A stretch of DNA of 64,000 nt from Roseomonas rosulenta (GTDB lineage Bacteria; Pseudomonadota; Alphaproteobacteria; Acetobacterales; Acetobacteraceae). This document shows, piece by piece, positions 1 through 8,164 of the stretch (positions are counted from its first letter, which is position 1; every line of letters begins with the position of its first letter). The stretch spans positions 20,087-84,086 of the forward strand of contig NZ_JACADR010000003.1 in assembly GCF_016106005.1 (NCBI RefSeq). Reading direction: 5' to 3'. The notes below the pieces were generated by a model. That model saw only the letters and a list, made by a program, of their open reading frames with translations. It was not told the origin of the DNA and searched no databases. Made by a program: the position numbers and the translations under genes.

Positions 1-314
1 AGCCACGCCAGTGTATCCGAGCGCGCCCCGCCCGAGGTCGGCAGGAAGCGGCCATGCGCCTCGGCCAGATGCAGCAGGATGGCGCCGCTTTCGAACAGCA
101 CCAGCGGCTGCGCGCCGGCGGCTTCCTCGACCAGGATCGGCACCTTGCCGAAGGGGTTCAGCGCCAGGATCTCCGGCGCGAACTGCGCCCGCGCGCGGAT
201 GTTCACGCCGGTCACCCGGTAATCGAGCCCAAGCTCCTCCAGCAGGATCGACACGCGATGGGTGTTCGGCGTCGCCCAGCCATAGAGATGGCGACTGACG
301 ACGGGATCATTCAT
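1..314 (-). CDS. Glutathione S-transferase family protein, partial (runs off the window start)
   Basis: Minus-strand frame beginning MNDPVVSRHLYGWATPN, the N-terminal thioredoxin-like half of a GST (about 104 residues visible). Family hallmarks are a T-P-N-(G/T)-H-(K/R) opening, a NPFGKVPIL segment carrying the cis-proline glutathione-binding site, and LFESGAILLHLAE (E-S glutathione contact). The start codon overlaps the stop of the upstream YeeE/YedE gene as ATGA, so it is the last visible gene of a minus-strand redox operon. It resembles the two plus-strand GSTs at 3850 and 4577. The C-terminal helical domain lies outside the window, so substrate class cannot be judged. Confidence 0.85.
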   Translation of the reverse strand, partial: MNDPVVSRHLYGWATPNTHRVSILLEELGLDYRVTGVNIRARAQFAPEILALNPFGKVPILVEEAAGAQPLVLFESGAILLHLAEAHGRFLPTSGGARSDTLAW

Positions 315-1423
315 TTGGTTCTCATTCCAAACATCGGCCGCATCCTGATCCCGATCCAGCAGCCTGGCATCGCGGCGGCGAGCCATACGAAGCCGTGCAG
401 GCTGCCCGATGATGCGCCACCGAGGAAGGCGCCGACATTGCAGCCGAAGGACAGCCTGGCGCCCACCCCCATCAGCAGCCCGCCCAGCGCCGCCCCTGTG
501 GCACCGCGCCAGCCGATCGGCGTGCCGTGCCGCAACCGGCCTTGCCCTGCCGCAGCGAGAAGGGCACCGAGCAGCAGCCCTACATCGGACAGCGAACCGT
601 GCATCGCGAGCAGCGGACCGTCGAGCGTTTCCCGTGTCCAGCCGGACGACCAGAACTCGAAGCCAGAAAGGTCCCATCCCAGGGCTTGCAAGGCTTGTGC
701 GCCCCAAAGCGTCAGGCCCATCGTGATGCCCCAGGGCGTGCCCGAGACGAGGAACAGCGCCGCGGCGCCGGCCCCAATCACCGCGCCTGCCAGCAAGCGC
801 TCGCGCGACGGCCGCGCTCCACGCAGAACCACCATCGCGCCGAGGCCGAGCAGCACCTCGGTCACCACGAGCCCGCCCCAGGGGCCAAGCAGGGCAGGCA
901 GATCGATCTCGCCAAGGCTAGGCAGCCGGAGTGCGGCGGGGAGCATCAGGCTGCCCAACACGCCGCCGAAGCAGAAAAATGGGAGTGCTACCCACATCCG
1001 GCGCGACCCCTGGCCGGCCGCGACCAGGGTGCCGGACCCGCAGCCGTTGGTGATCTGCATGCCAACGCCAAAGACCACTGCGCCGACCAACAGAGAAAGC
1101 CCGATCGGGGCGACGAACCGCCCATAGCCCTCCACCAGCACGCCGACGGGCAGCACGATCAGCGCTGCTACCGCGGGCACGATGAAGGCTGCGCCGAGCG
1201 TGCGGCCATCACGCTCCACGAGCAGCGCGCGAAATCCGCCGGCGAAGCCGTAGTCGAGCCAGACAAACATGGCGCCAAGCAGGATCGCCACCGCCAGGAC
1301 CGGCAGAAGCGCCGCATCGCCAATTCCGGAGATGCCCGCAATGGCCAGAACGGTGCCGGCCGCCCCGAGCAGGAGGCTCGCCACATGCACCCGCGGCTGC
1401 GCGGCCGAGAGCGCGCCCGCCAT
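311..1423 (-). CDS. YeeE/YedE family sulfur-compound (thiosulfate-type) membrane transporter
   Basis: A 370-residue polytopic membrane protein with two homologous halves. Glycine-rich helices carry conserved cysteines in ITNGCGSGTL (C128) and, near the C-terminus, SFGCNVGAFLGG, the pattern of the YeeE/YedE (DUF395) family whose characterised members import thiosulfate through cysteine relays. ATG at 1423 is preferred; an in-frame upstream ATG would run into the preceding DUF302 gene, whose stop lies one base upstream. The stop overlaps the GST start. Neighbours (thioredoxin-like, CcdA-like, DUF302, GST) suggest uptake or handling of reduced sulfur. The substrate is inferred. Confidence 0.88.
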   Translation of the reverse strand: MAGALSAAQPRVHVASLLLGAAGTVLAIAGISGIGDAALLPVLAVAILLGAMFVWLDYGFAGGFRALLVERDGRTLGAAFIVPAVAALIVLPVGVLVEGYGRFVAPIGLSLLVGAVVFGVGMQITNGCGSGTLVAAGQGSRRMWVALPFFCFGGVLGSLMLPAALRLPSLGEIDLPALLGPWGGLVVTEVLLGLGAMVVLRGARPSRERLLAGAVIGAGAAALFLVSGTPWGITMGLTLWGAQALQALGWDLSGFEFWSSGWTRETLDGPLLAMHGSLSDVGLLLGALLAAAGQGRLRHGTPIGWRGATGAALGGLLMGVGARLSFGCNVGAFLGGASSGSLHGFVWLAAAMPGCWIGIRMRPMFGMRTK

Positions 1424-1424
1424 G

Positions 1425-1898
1425 CTATTCGGCGGCCTTGCGAACCAGGGTTTCGATGAAGGCCTCGGTGTTGCGCTGGCCCTCGGGCGGGACGGTGACG
1501 CCGTGACGGGCAAAGACCCGCTCTGCGATATCCGCCCCGGTGCTGCGGGTGATGAAGGTACGGCCCTGGTCGTCCTCCCACACCAGGACACGCATCGGCA
1601 GGTCGATGGCGAGCGTCGGGTTGGCGGCCATGCCCGGCGTACCGGCGCGCGGATTGCCGAACAGGACCACCGTGCGCGCCCGCAACGTCATGCCGACATC
1701 GCGTGCCGCGGAGGCGTGGTCCACCTCGGTGAAGACGATCCAGCCGGCCTCGCGAACCGCGGCCGTGAAGCGATCGAGCGTTGCGCGCGTCCCATGCGCA
1801 CTTGGTCTGGTCACGAGACCCGCCTGCTGCGCATTGGCAGGAAGGCTGGCCGCAAAGATCGTGAGCGCCGCGCCGAGGAAGATTGTGCGGCGCCTCAT
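1425..1898 (-). CDS. DUF302 domain protein with signal peptide
   Basis: A 157-residue protein. The N-terminus MRRRTIFLGAALTIFAASLPANAQQ is a typical Sec signal peptide, so the mature protein should be periplasmic. The remainder has the DUF302 pattern: an alternating alpha/beta domain with TVVLFGNPRAGTP and LPMRVLVWEDDQGRTFI. DUF302 proteins often occur with thiol or sulfur-oxidation genes, but their biochemical role is unsettled. An ATG 17 codons upstream is possible, but the signal peptide argues for 1898. It is nearly abutted to the YeeE gene downstream and separated from the ccdA-like gene upstream by about 70 bases. Confidence 0.85.
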   Translation of the reverse strand: MRRRTIFLGAALTIFAASLPANAQQAGLVTRPSAHGTRATLDRFTAAVREAGWIVFTEVDHASAARDVGMTLRARTVVLFGNPRAGTPGMAANPTLAIDLPMRVLVWEDDQGRTFITRSTGADIAERVFARHGVTVPPEGQRNTEAFIETLVRKAAE

Positions 1899-1968
1899 CG
1901 GATGTTCGCGAGGTTCATCGTCGAAAACTCCTCCTTGTTCTTGTTGCATTGCCGATTCTTGACGCCGC

Positions 1969-2687
1969 TCAGAACCGGGTGATCAGATCCACCCAGCCAT
2001 CCGGCAACGCCGCCGTCAGCACCGCCTCCACCCGTCGGTCCAGGCCGCTCAGCATGGCCACGCCAACCAGCGCCACAACACGCCGCCCAGTGCCGGCCGG
2101 CCCCAACCCCCCGCCTTGGCCATATGGCGACGCAACGCCGGCATGGCACCTCGTGCCACCGTGCCGAGCGCCAAGAGCGGCAAGGCCGCACCCAGGGCGA
2201 ACGCCGCCATCACCATTGTGGCCTGCGCGGCTGTCCCGGCCTGGGCGGCCAGGCCCAAGGCCGCGCCGAGCGCAGGCCCGGTGCAGGGCGCCCAGGCCAC
2301 GCCCAGCACGACGCCGAGCCCGAACTGACCGCCAAGCCCCTGCGCCGGCATCTGCTGCGCCAGGGCGGAGATCGGCGCCATCATCGCCTCACCCGCCATG
2401 GTCAGGCGTGTGGCCAAGCCCGCGACCACCAACGCGAGGCCCGCCAGCAGCAGCATCACCGCGGACCCGATCCGCAGCACCTCGGGGTCGAAGCCGATCG
2501 AGGTCGCCAGCAGGCCAAGCACGACGCCCAGCCCGGCAAAGCCGATGACCAGGCCACCCGCCAAAGCCAACGGTGCCAAGCGATGCTCGGCGGTCGCGGC
2601 ACCGAGCACGATCGGCAGCAAGGGCAGCACACAGGGCGAAAGGCTGGCGAGGATCCCCGCCAGCCCGGCCGGCAACAATGTTCCCAT
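1969..2687 (-). pseudogene. CcdA/DsbD-type thiol-electron transporter, frameshifted near its 3' end
   Basis: From ATG 2687 the frame encodes a CcdA-like membrane protein: SLSPCVLPLLPIVLG and VAWAPCTGPALGAALGL carry the two redox cysteines that pass electrons across the membrane. The frame ends early at 2049 after GGVLWRWLAWPC. Shifting one base near 2075-2085 restores a family-like ending (VALVGVAMLSGLDRR ... DGWVDLITRF, stop 1969-1971), giving 239 residues, the usual CcdA length. This is either a real one-base deletion or a sequence error; the tail is intact, so any loss is recent. It lies 10 bases after the thioredoxin-like gene, its probable electron-transfer partner. Confidence 0.8.
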
Positions 2688-2697
2688 GGCCGCGGCG

Positions 2698-3099
2698 TCA
2701 GACGGCGCGGCGGATCAGGTCGCGGATCTGCGTCGCGTCGGTCACGCCGATGATGCGGCCGCGCTCCTGCGCGCCGTTGAAGGCGATGATCGTGGATTGC
2801 TGCCGAACGCCGAGGCGGCGCAGCGCATCGTTCTGCGTGTCGAAGTCGACGGTGAGCAGCAGCGCTGATGCCAGCGCCGGCTCCGCCAGGGTAGCGGCCA
2901 CATGCGGCGCCTGGGCGCGGCAGGTCGGGCACCAGGGTGCCGTGACCTCGATGATCAACGGCCGACCGGCGGCCTGCGCCGCGGCGAAGGCTGCGTCGGA
3001 CCAGGGCGCGCGCTCGGCGGCGCGGGCGGTCGAGGCAGCGGCGGCGACCCAGCTGAAGGCGAGTGCGGCGAGCAGCGGGCGGCGGGGCAGGTGCGGCAT
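2698..3099 (-). CDS. Exported thioredoxin-like protein (CPTC)
   Basis: A 133-residue protein with a signal peptide (MPHLPRRPLLAALAF through TARA), then a thioredoxin-like domain with active site APWCPTC (C57, C60). A DFDTQ segment and RQQSTIIAFNG follow, where the cis-proline of classical thioredoxins is replaced by Ser-Thr. ATG 3099 is chosen because GAGGAGAAG lies about 10 bases upstream and the signal peptide begins there; an ATG ten codons upstream is less likely. It is the first gene of the minus-strand operon. It likely works in the periplasm, reduced through the CcdA-like partner. Confidence 0.87.
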   Translation of the reverse strand: MPHLPRRPLLAALAFSWVAAAASTARAAERAPWSDAAFAAAQAAGRPLIIEVTAPWCPTCRAQAPHVAATLAEPALASALLLTVDFDTQNDALRRLGVRQQSTIIAFNGAQERGRIIGVTDATQIRDLIRRAV

Positions 3100-3214
3100 G
3101 GTGGTTCTTCTCCTCGATGGCACGGGCAAGCCCAGTGAGGCGCCTTCGCTCGGCTTCGATGGAAGGTTACGCGAGCCGGGCAGAAATTTAGGACCTTGCC
3201 AGCGCTCACAGATG

Positions 3215-3236
3215 TTCTAGAACGAACGCTCTAGAA
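3215..3236. promoter_or_regulatory. Palindromic operator candidate between divergent redox operons
   Basis: A 22-bp imperfect palindrome: perfect 7-bp arms TTCTAGA (3215-3221) and TCTAGAA (3230-3236) around a CG-AA-CG core. It lies 17 bases upstream of the TetR start (3254) and about 115 bases upstream of the thioredoxin-like start. TetR regulators typically bind such sites in their own promoters, so it is the natural binding site for the adjacent regulator. The function is inferred. Confidence 0.6.
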
Positions 3237-3253
3237 TAGGAACGCCGCTGCCC

Positions 3254-3853
3254 ATGGCACGCGCCCGTGAGTTCGACGACACCGCTGTCCTTGACGCCGC
3301 CACCGACCGCTTCTGGCGGCAGGGGTACGCCGCGACCTCGGTGCGCGACCTCGGTGAGGCGATGGGGCTTGTGCCGGCGAGCCTCTACAACGCGTTTGGC
3401 AGCAAGCACGCGCTGTTCGCGCTCTGCCTTGACCGCTACCTCGACCGCAACATGCGGGAACGGATCGAGCGCCTGGAAGCGCAGCAGGCGCCACGTGCTG
3501 CCATCGAGGCCTTCCTGAACGAGATCGTATCGCGTTCTCTTGCCGATCCGCGTGGGTGCCTGCTGGTCAATTCAGCGCTGGAAGTCGCGCCGCATGATGC
3601 GGAGATCGGGGCTGTCATCGCCGCGCGGCTTGGTGAGTTGGAGGCATTCTTCCACCGTTGTGTTCTCGCTGGGCAGCGCGATGGGAGCATCGCCGCGGCG
3701 CCGTGCGCGCGCGACCTCGCGCGGCTGCTGCTGACCACCGTGATGGGCTTGCGCGTGCTGGCGCGCAGCAAGCCGGAACCGGCCCTGCTGCGGGGCGCCG
3801 CGCGCCAGGCGTTGGCCCTGCTCGATCCTCCTCCCACGGACCAAGCGACATGA
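3254..3853 (+). CDS. TetR/AcrR family transcriptional regulator
   Basis: A 199-residue repressor-type protein. The N-terminal helix-turn-helix contains FDDTAVLDAATDRFWRQGYAATSVRDLGEAMGLVPASLYNAFGSK, as in TetR proteins that begin ARxREFD. The ligand domain includes PRGCLLVNSALE, a motif with a conserved cysteine seen in a TetR subgroup. It is co-transcribed with the GST at 3850 (ATGA overlap) and divergent from the sulfur/redox operon. With the palindrome at 3215-3236 this suggests control of both directions in response to an electrophile or oxidant; the ligand is unknown. Confidence 0.9.
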   Translation: MARAREFDDTAVLDAATDRFWRQGYAATSVRDLGEAMGLVPASLYNAFGSKHALFALCLDRYLDRNMRERIERLEAQQAPRAAIEAFLNEIVSRSLADPRGCLLVNSALEVAPHDAEIGAVIAARLGELEAFFHRCVLAGQRDGSIAAAPCARDLARLLLTTVMGLRVLARSKPEPALLRGAARQALALLDPPPTDQAT

Positions 3854-4560
3854 TCGACCTGCACTACTGGACCACGCCGAACGGCCACAAGATCACGATG
3901 TTCCTGGAGGAGGCGGGCCTGCCCTACCGCATCGTCCCGGTGAACATTTCCGCCGGCGACCAGTTCAAGCCGGACTTTCTGGCGATCGCGCCGAACAACC
4001 GGATTCCCGCCATCGTCGACCATGCGCCCGCCGATGGTGGCGCGCCGGTGTCACTGTTCGAAAGCGGTGCCATCCTGCTCTATCTCGCCGACAAGATCGG
4101 CCGCTTCGTGCCGCCCGCCAGCCATATCCACAGCCGGGCCGAGGTGCTGCAATGGCTGTTCTGGCAGATGGGCGGACTCGGCCCGATGGCTGGCCAGAAC
4201 CACCATTTCAGCCAGTACGCGCCGGAGAAAATCCCCTACGCGATCACTCGCTATGGCAACGAGACCGGGCGGCTCTATGGCGTGCTGAACAAGCGGCTGG
4301 CAGATCGTGAATTCATGGCCGGCGCCGACTACTCCATCGCCGATATGGCGAGCTACCCCTGGATCGTGCCGCATGCGCGTCAGGGCCAGAACCTCGATGA
4401 TTTCCCTCACCTTGCGCGCTGGTTCGCCGCCATCAAGGCGCGGCCTGCGACCGAGCGTGCCTATGCCCGCGCGGCCGAGGTGAACACGGCACCCACGGTC
4501 AGCGCCACCTCGGCCGCGCTGCTGTTTGGCCAGACCGCCGCGACCATCGCCAAGACCTGA
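3850..4560 (+). CDS. Glutathione S-transferase family protein (YfcG/Nu-class-like)
   Basis: A 236-residue GST with the thioredoxin-like N-domain (TTPNGHKITMFLEEAGL, NNRIPAIVDH with the cis-Pro, LFESGAILLYLADK) followed by an all-helical C-domain (WLFWQMGGLGPMAGQNHHF, DYSIADMASYPWI). The T-P-N-G-H-K opening and GLGPM.GQ..HF motif are those of YfcG-type enzymes, which act on glutathione disulfides or peroxides. ATG 3850 overlaps the TetR stop, implying translational coupling. It is probably a cytoplasmic detoxification enzyme; the substrate is not predictable. Confidence 0.92.
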   Translation: MIDLHYWTTPNGHKITMFLEEAGLPYRIVPVNISAGDQFKPDFLAIAPNNRIPAIVDHAPADGGAPVSLFESGAILLYLADKIGRFVPPASHIHSRAEVLQWLFWQMGGLGPMAGQNHHFSQYAPEKIPYAITRYGNETGRLYGVLNKRLADREFMAGADYSIADMASYPWIVPHARQGQNLDDFPHLARWFAAIKARPATERAYARAAEVNTAPTVSATSAALLFGQTAATIAKT

Positions 4561-4576
4561 CACCGGAGACGCACCC

Positions 4577-5278
4577 ATGATCCGCTTCTATTTCCACCCA
4601 ACGCCGAACCCCGCGAAGATCGCGCTGTTCCTGGAAGAAGCCGGCCTCGCCTACGAGACCGTGCCTGTGGACACGATGAAGGGGGAGCAGCACGAGCCGG
4701 CGTTTCGCACCATCAACCCCAATGGCAAGGTGCCCGCGATCGTCGATACCGAGGGCCCGGGCGGCGCCGAGGCGCGCGTCTTCGACAGCAGCGCCATCCT
4801 GCTCTACCTCGGCGACAAGACCGGGCAATTCCTGGGTACGCCCGCGGACCGGCCGGAGCTGCTCTCCTGGCTGTTCTTCATCGCCTCGGGACTCGGCCCT
4901 TTCTCCGGCCAGGCCGTGCATTTCCAGTGGGCCGCTCCCGAGGGGCTCGACTATGCGCGCAACCGCTACCGGCGCGAAGCGGAGCGGCACTACCAGGTGC
5001 TGGAAGACCACCTCGCCGGACGCGAATTCGTCGTCGGCGACGGCTACACAATCGCCGACATGTCGGCTTGGGGCTGGATCGACCGCGCATCGCGCGTGAT
5101 GAAGGGCGAGACCGATCCGCTGGCCGGCTTCCCGAACATCAAGCGTTGGTTCCAGGGCATCGATGCACGCCCAGCGGTGGCGCGCGCGCGTGCCGTGGGC
5201 AAGGACCATGCCTTCAAGAAGGATGCGGATGAACAGACCCGCCGCGCGATGTTCCCCTCCAACTATCCGCGCGCCTGA
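4577..5278 (+). CDS. Glutathione S-transferase family protein
   Basis: A 233-residue GST paralogous to the preceding one: HPTPNPAKIALFLEEAGL, NPNGKVPAIVD, FDSSAILLYLGDK, then GLGPFSGQAVHFQWAAPEGLDYARNRY and DGYTIADMSAWGWI. The start lies 16 bases after the previous stop with CCGGAGAC as ribosome-binding site. In place of the E-S pair this copy has D-S (FDSSAIL), the variant glutathione-contact residue. It belongs to the TetR-led detoxification operon. A plausible role is conjugation or reduction of electrophiles; specificity is unknown. Confidence 0.92.
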   Translation: MIRFYFHPTPNPAKIALFLEEAGLAYETVPVDTMKGEQHEPAFRTINPNGKVPAIVDTEGPGGAEARVFDSSAILLYLGDKTGQFLGTPADRPELLSWLFFIASGLGPFSGQAVHFQWAAPEGLDYARNRYRREAERHYQVLEDHLAGREFVVGDGYTIADMSAWGWIDRASRVMKGETDPLAGFPNIKRWFQGIDARPAVARARAVGKDHAFKKDADEQTRRAMFPSNYPRA

Positions 5279-5304
5279 CGCAAACCCCCATCTCGGAGAT
5301 TTCA

Positions 5305-5829
5305 ATGATGACCCAGACCATGAAACTTGCCGCCGGCGCGGCCTTTCCCGCCATCACCGTGCCGCGCCTCGGCGGCGGTGAGATCGCTCCCGCCGCGATG
5401 GAAGGCTGGCGCCTGCTGGTCGTCTATCGCGGCAAGCACTGCCCGCTGTGCAAGCCCTATCTGGGTACGCTCGACAAGCTGCTGGAGGAGTTCGAGGCGG
5501 CTGGGGTGGCGGTGGTGGCGGTATCCGCCGACCCGGAGGAAAAGGCCGCGGCCGACCTTGCCGAGTTCGGCTGGCGCTTCCCGCTCGGTTTCGGGCTGAC
5601 CCTCCCGCAGATGCAGGTATTGGGGCTGTATGTCTCGAACCCGCGCTCGCCGCAGGAGACCGACCGGCCATTTTCGGAGCCCGGCCTGTTCCTGATCAAC
5701 CCTGCGGGGCAGGTGCAGCTGATCGAAATCTCCAACGCGCCATTTGCACGACCCGACCTGGCCGGTATCGCCCGTGGCGCGAAGCGCATCCAGGAGATGA
5801 ACTACCCGATCCGCGGCACGCTGGCCTGA
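5305..5829 (+). CDS. Peroxiredoxin-like (AhpC/TSA) protein with CPLC site
   Basis: A 174-residue thioredoxin-fold protein. The active-site region YRGKHCPLCKPYL places cysteines at residues 46 and 49 after the central beta strand, as in AhpC/TSA-redoxin proteins with a CxxC site. VAVVAVSADPEEKAAADLAEFG and FLINPAGQVQLIEI match the remaining core. CGGAGAT precedes the tandem ATG codons at 5305/5308. It sits in the GST operon and is likely a cytoplasmic peroxidase or thiol oxidoreductase. Family placement is good; physiological substrate is not determined. Confidence 0.87.
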   Translation: MMTQTMKLAAGAAFPAITVPRLGGGEIAPAAMEGWRLLVVYRGKHCPLCKPYLGTLDKLLEEFEAAGVAVVAVSADPEEKAAADLAEFGWRFPLGFGLTLPQMQVLGLYVSNPRSPQETDRPFSEPGLFLINPAGQVQLIEISNAPFARPDLAGIARGAKRIQEMNYPIRGTLA

Positions 5830-5836
5830 TCCCGCC

Positions 5837-6529
5837 ATGCTGACCGGCATCCGCGCCTGCGTCTTCGATGCCTATGGCACGCTGTTCGACTTCGCTTCGG
5901 CGGCCGCCGGCTGCGCCGACGTGCTGGGTGACAAGGCCGGTCCACTGACCACCCTTTGGCGGGACAAGCAGCTCCAGTATTCCTGGCTGCGCGGGCTGCA
6001 GGGCCGCTACGTGCCGTTCTGGCAGGTCACGGGCGACGCCCTGGACTTCGCGTTGGAGACACTTGACCTGCCGGCGGACGGGCCGCTGCGCGAGCGTCTG
6101 ATGGACCTGTACCGCACGCTCGGCACTTTTCCCGAAGTGCCCGGCGTGCTCCGCGCACTCCGCGAGGCGGGCTTTGCCACCGCTATCCTGTCGAACGGCT
6201 CGCCGGACATGCTAGCGAGCGCGGTGGAGGGCGCCGGGCTCGGCGGGGCCTTCGATGCGGTGATCTCGGTGGACGAGGTCGGCAACTTCAAGCCGGACCC
6301 TCGCGTATATCAACGCGCGGTCGACCGGCTCGGTGTGCCTGCCGAGGCGATTGCCTTCCAATCCTCCAATGCCTGGGATGCGCATGCCGCCTCAGCCTTC
6401 GGTATGCGTGTCGTGTGGTGCAATCGCTATGGCCAGCGGCGCGAACGGCTGCCCGGGACACCGGCCCACGAGATCCATAGCTTGGCGGAGCTGCCCTCCC
6501 TGCTCGCACCCCTGGCGGTGCGGCCTTGA
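5837..6529 (+). CDS. Haloacid dehalogenase type II family hydrolase
   Basis: A 230-residue HAD enzyme with all type II 2-haloacid dehalogenase landmarks: VFDAYGTLFD (nucleophile Asp11), ILSNGSPDM (motif II), NFKPDPRVYQRA (catalytic Lys) and FQSSNAWDAHAA. Family members hydrolyse (S)-2-haloacids to (R)-2-hydroxyacids. It starts 7 bases after the peroxiredoxin-like gene. Immediately downstream lies a decayed DehI-like gene, and a duplicate of this protein's C-terminus survives at 10129-10203. The exact substrate is unverified; many homologues act on 2-chloro- or 2-fluoroacids. Confidence 0.9.
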   Translation: MLTGIRACVFDAYGTLFDFASAAAGCADVLGDKAGPLTTLWRDKQLQYSWLRGLQGRYVPFWQVTGDALDFALETLDLPADGPLRERLMDLYRTLGTFPEVPGVLRALREAGFATAILSNGSPDMLASAVEGAGLGGAFDAVISVDEVGNFKPDPRVYQRAVDRLGVPAEAIAFQSSNAWDAHAASAFGMRVVWCNRYGQRRERLPGTPAHEIHSLAELPSLLAPLAVRP

Positions 6530-7036
6530 CCGGCTTCGCCGAGATCCGCGAGGCTGATGCGTCCCCGCGATCGCGGTCATCTCCGCCGAGATTAGGCATG
6601 CGTCGGGCCTGCCCCTGGTGAACCTGATCTGGCGCCATTTCGCCGCGCTGCCCGGGGTGCTGCCCTGGGCCTGGGCGGCCGTCGCGTCGATCATCCGCTC
6701 CACCGCGATGGAGGCGGCGCGCGGCCGGGTCACGGCAGGCATCGCGCTGCCCCCGTCAGGCCCTTTCGATTCGCGCGAAGCTGGGCTCTAAGCCGGAGAA
6801 ATCGCACGGATCACCGCGGTTCTCGACGATTATACTCGCGGCAACCTCACCAACCTGCTGGCGCTCACCGCGCTGCGGCTGCGTCTCGAGCGCCCGCAAC
6901 TGCGGTCATGCGCGCCGTTGCCCGCCAGCGACCCACGGCCGCACCAGAGCTTGATCCGCCGCCGAGCCTGGCCAGCCTGTCGCCGGAGCGGGCGCCGCAC
7001 GCTCCTGGCGCGATGGCGCGTCCTCGGGCAGGCTGG
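6526..7036 (+). pseudogene. Decayed DehI-like (halocarboxylic-acid dehalogenase family) gene
   Basis: Fragments of one protein appear across frames. A TTG start overlapping the HAD stop gives TGFAEIREADAS. After a shift near 6570 the frame reads IAVISAEIRHASGLPLV, NLIWRHFAALPGVLPWAWA and AARGRVTAGIALPP. It stops at TAA 6789-6791, continues in frame as GEIARITAVLDDYTRG and NLTNLLALTALRLRL, then shifts again before a proline-rich end. This spacing matches the DehI family as recalled (NLIWRH, PGxLPWAW, GNxxNLxALxALR). At least two frameshifts and one nonsense codon make it non-functional. The neighbouring type II dehalogenase suggests a former dehalogenation pair. Confidence 0.6.
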
Positions 7037-8032
7037 TCATGATTCGGCGCGAATTTCGGCCTCCCGCACCAGGCGGCCCCAGCGCTCGGTCTCGGCGGCG
7101 ACGAAAGCCACGCTGCGCGGCTCTTCCCAGCCGAGCACATCGAAGCCGGCCTCGGCCGCGCGGCCGGCGGTCTCGGGATCTGCCATGGCGGCCGCGGCTG
7201 CTTCGGCGATGCGGCTGCGTAGCGCCGCAGGTACCGCGGTGGCGGCGACCAGTGCGGTCCAGCTACCGATCTCGATCGCCGGAAAGCCGGCCTCCGAAAC
7301 CGCAGGTATCGAGGGCAGCAGCCGGTGCCGCGCCGGGCCGGTCACCGCCAGTGCGCGCAATCGCCCACCCTGCACCTGAGCCAGCGCGTCGGGGAGGTTC
7401 GCGAACATGAAGTCAATCCGCGCGCCGAGCAGATCGGTGATGGCCGGCGCGCCGCCGCGATAGGGCACGTGCTGCAGGCCGACCGCGCCCGGCACTTCGC
7501 GCCGGAACAGCTCCAGCGCCAGATGCGCCGGCGTGCCGCTCCCCGATGAGCCGCCATTCAGCGGCCGCTGCTGCGCAAGCTGTGCCAGATCGGCCAGCGT
7601 GACCGCCGGCGAGCCGGCCGGCACCACCGCGACCAACGGCAGCGCGCCGAGCAGCGTCAGCGTCGCTGCATCGGCGCGGAAATCATACGGCGCGTCGGCT
7701 ACGAGCGTGGCGTTGATGGCGTGGGTCGAGGTGATGGTGAGCAGGGTGTGGCCATCGGGCGGGGCGCGCAGGGCGGCTTCGGCTCCAAGCAGGCCGTTGG
7801 CGCCGGCGCGGTTCTCCACGACCACCGCCACGCCCCATACGATGCCGAGCCGACGCGCCAGCAGACGGGCGGCGATATCGGTCTGCCCACCGGGCGGGAA
7901 GGGCACCACCAGGCGGACCGGCCGGGTGGGGAAGCGGTCCGTGTCGGCGCTGGCGACTGGCGCACCCAGGACGGCCGCTCCGCCCAGGCCCAACATAGCG
8001 CGCCGCGTGGCGCGAGCGCGCGATACGGCCAT
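7037..8032 (-). CDS. Bug/TctC-type tripartite tricarboxylate transporter substrate-binding protein
   Basis: A 331-residue periplasmic binding protein. A Tat-like or Sec signal (RATRRAMLGLGGAAVLGAP) precedes the Bug signature FPTRPVRLVVPFPPGGQTDIAARLLA, then VVENRAGANGLLGAEAA, PDGHTLL, HVPYRGGAPAITDLLGARIDFMF and LAVTGPARHRLLPSIPAVSEAGF. GAAGGAGAGAC precedes ATG 8032, which decides the start over a longer frame. No TctA/TctB membrane genes are nearby, so it is an orphan, as is usual for this family. The ligand is probably a carboxylate; it cannot be specified. Confidence 0.92.
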   Translation of the reverse strand: MAVSRARATRRAMLGLGGAAVLGAPVASADTDRFPTRPVRLVVPFPPGGQTDIAARLLARRLGIVWGVAVVVENRAGANGLLGAEAALRAPPDGHTLLTITSTHAINATLVADAPYDFRADAATLTLLGALPLVAVVPAGSPAVTLADLAQLAQQRPLNGGSSGSGTPAHLALELFRREVPGAVGLQHVPYRGGAPAITDLLGARIDFMFANLPDALAQVQGGRLRALAVTGPARHRLLPSIPAVSEAGFPAIEIGSWTALVAATAVPAALRSRIAEAAAAAMADPETAGRAAEAGFDVLGWEEPRSVAFVAAETERWGRLVREAEIRAES

Positions 8033-8164
8033 CCGTGTCTCTCCTTCGTCAGGGTTGCTCCGGTGCCTCACTTCGCTACTGCGCCCGTCGAGGTTACACC
8101 TAAGGATGCCTTTCTCTCCCACTCTCGCTGCGTCCTGAAACCAGATCTCGATTAGCGGGCCATC

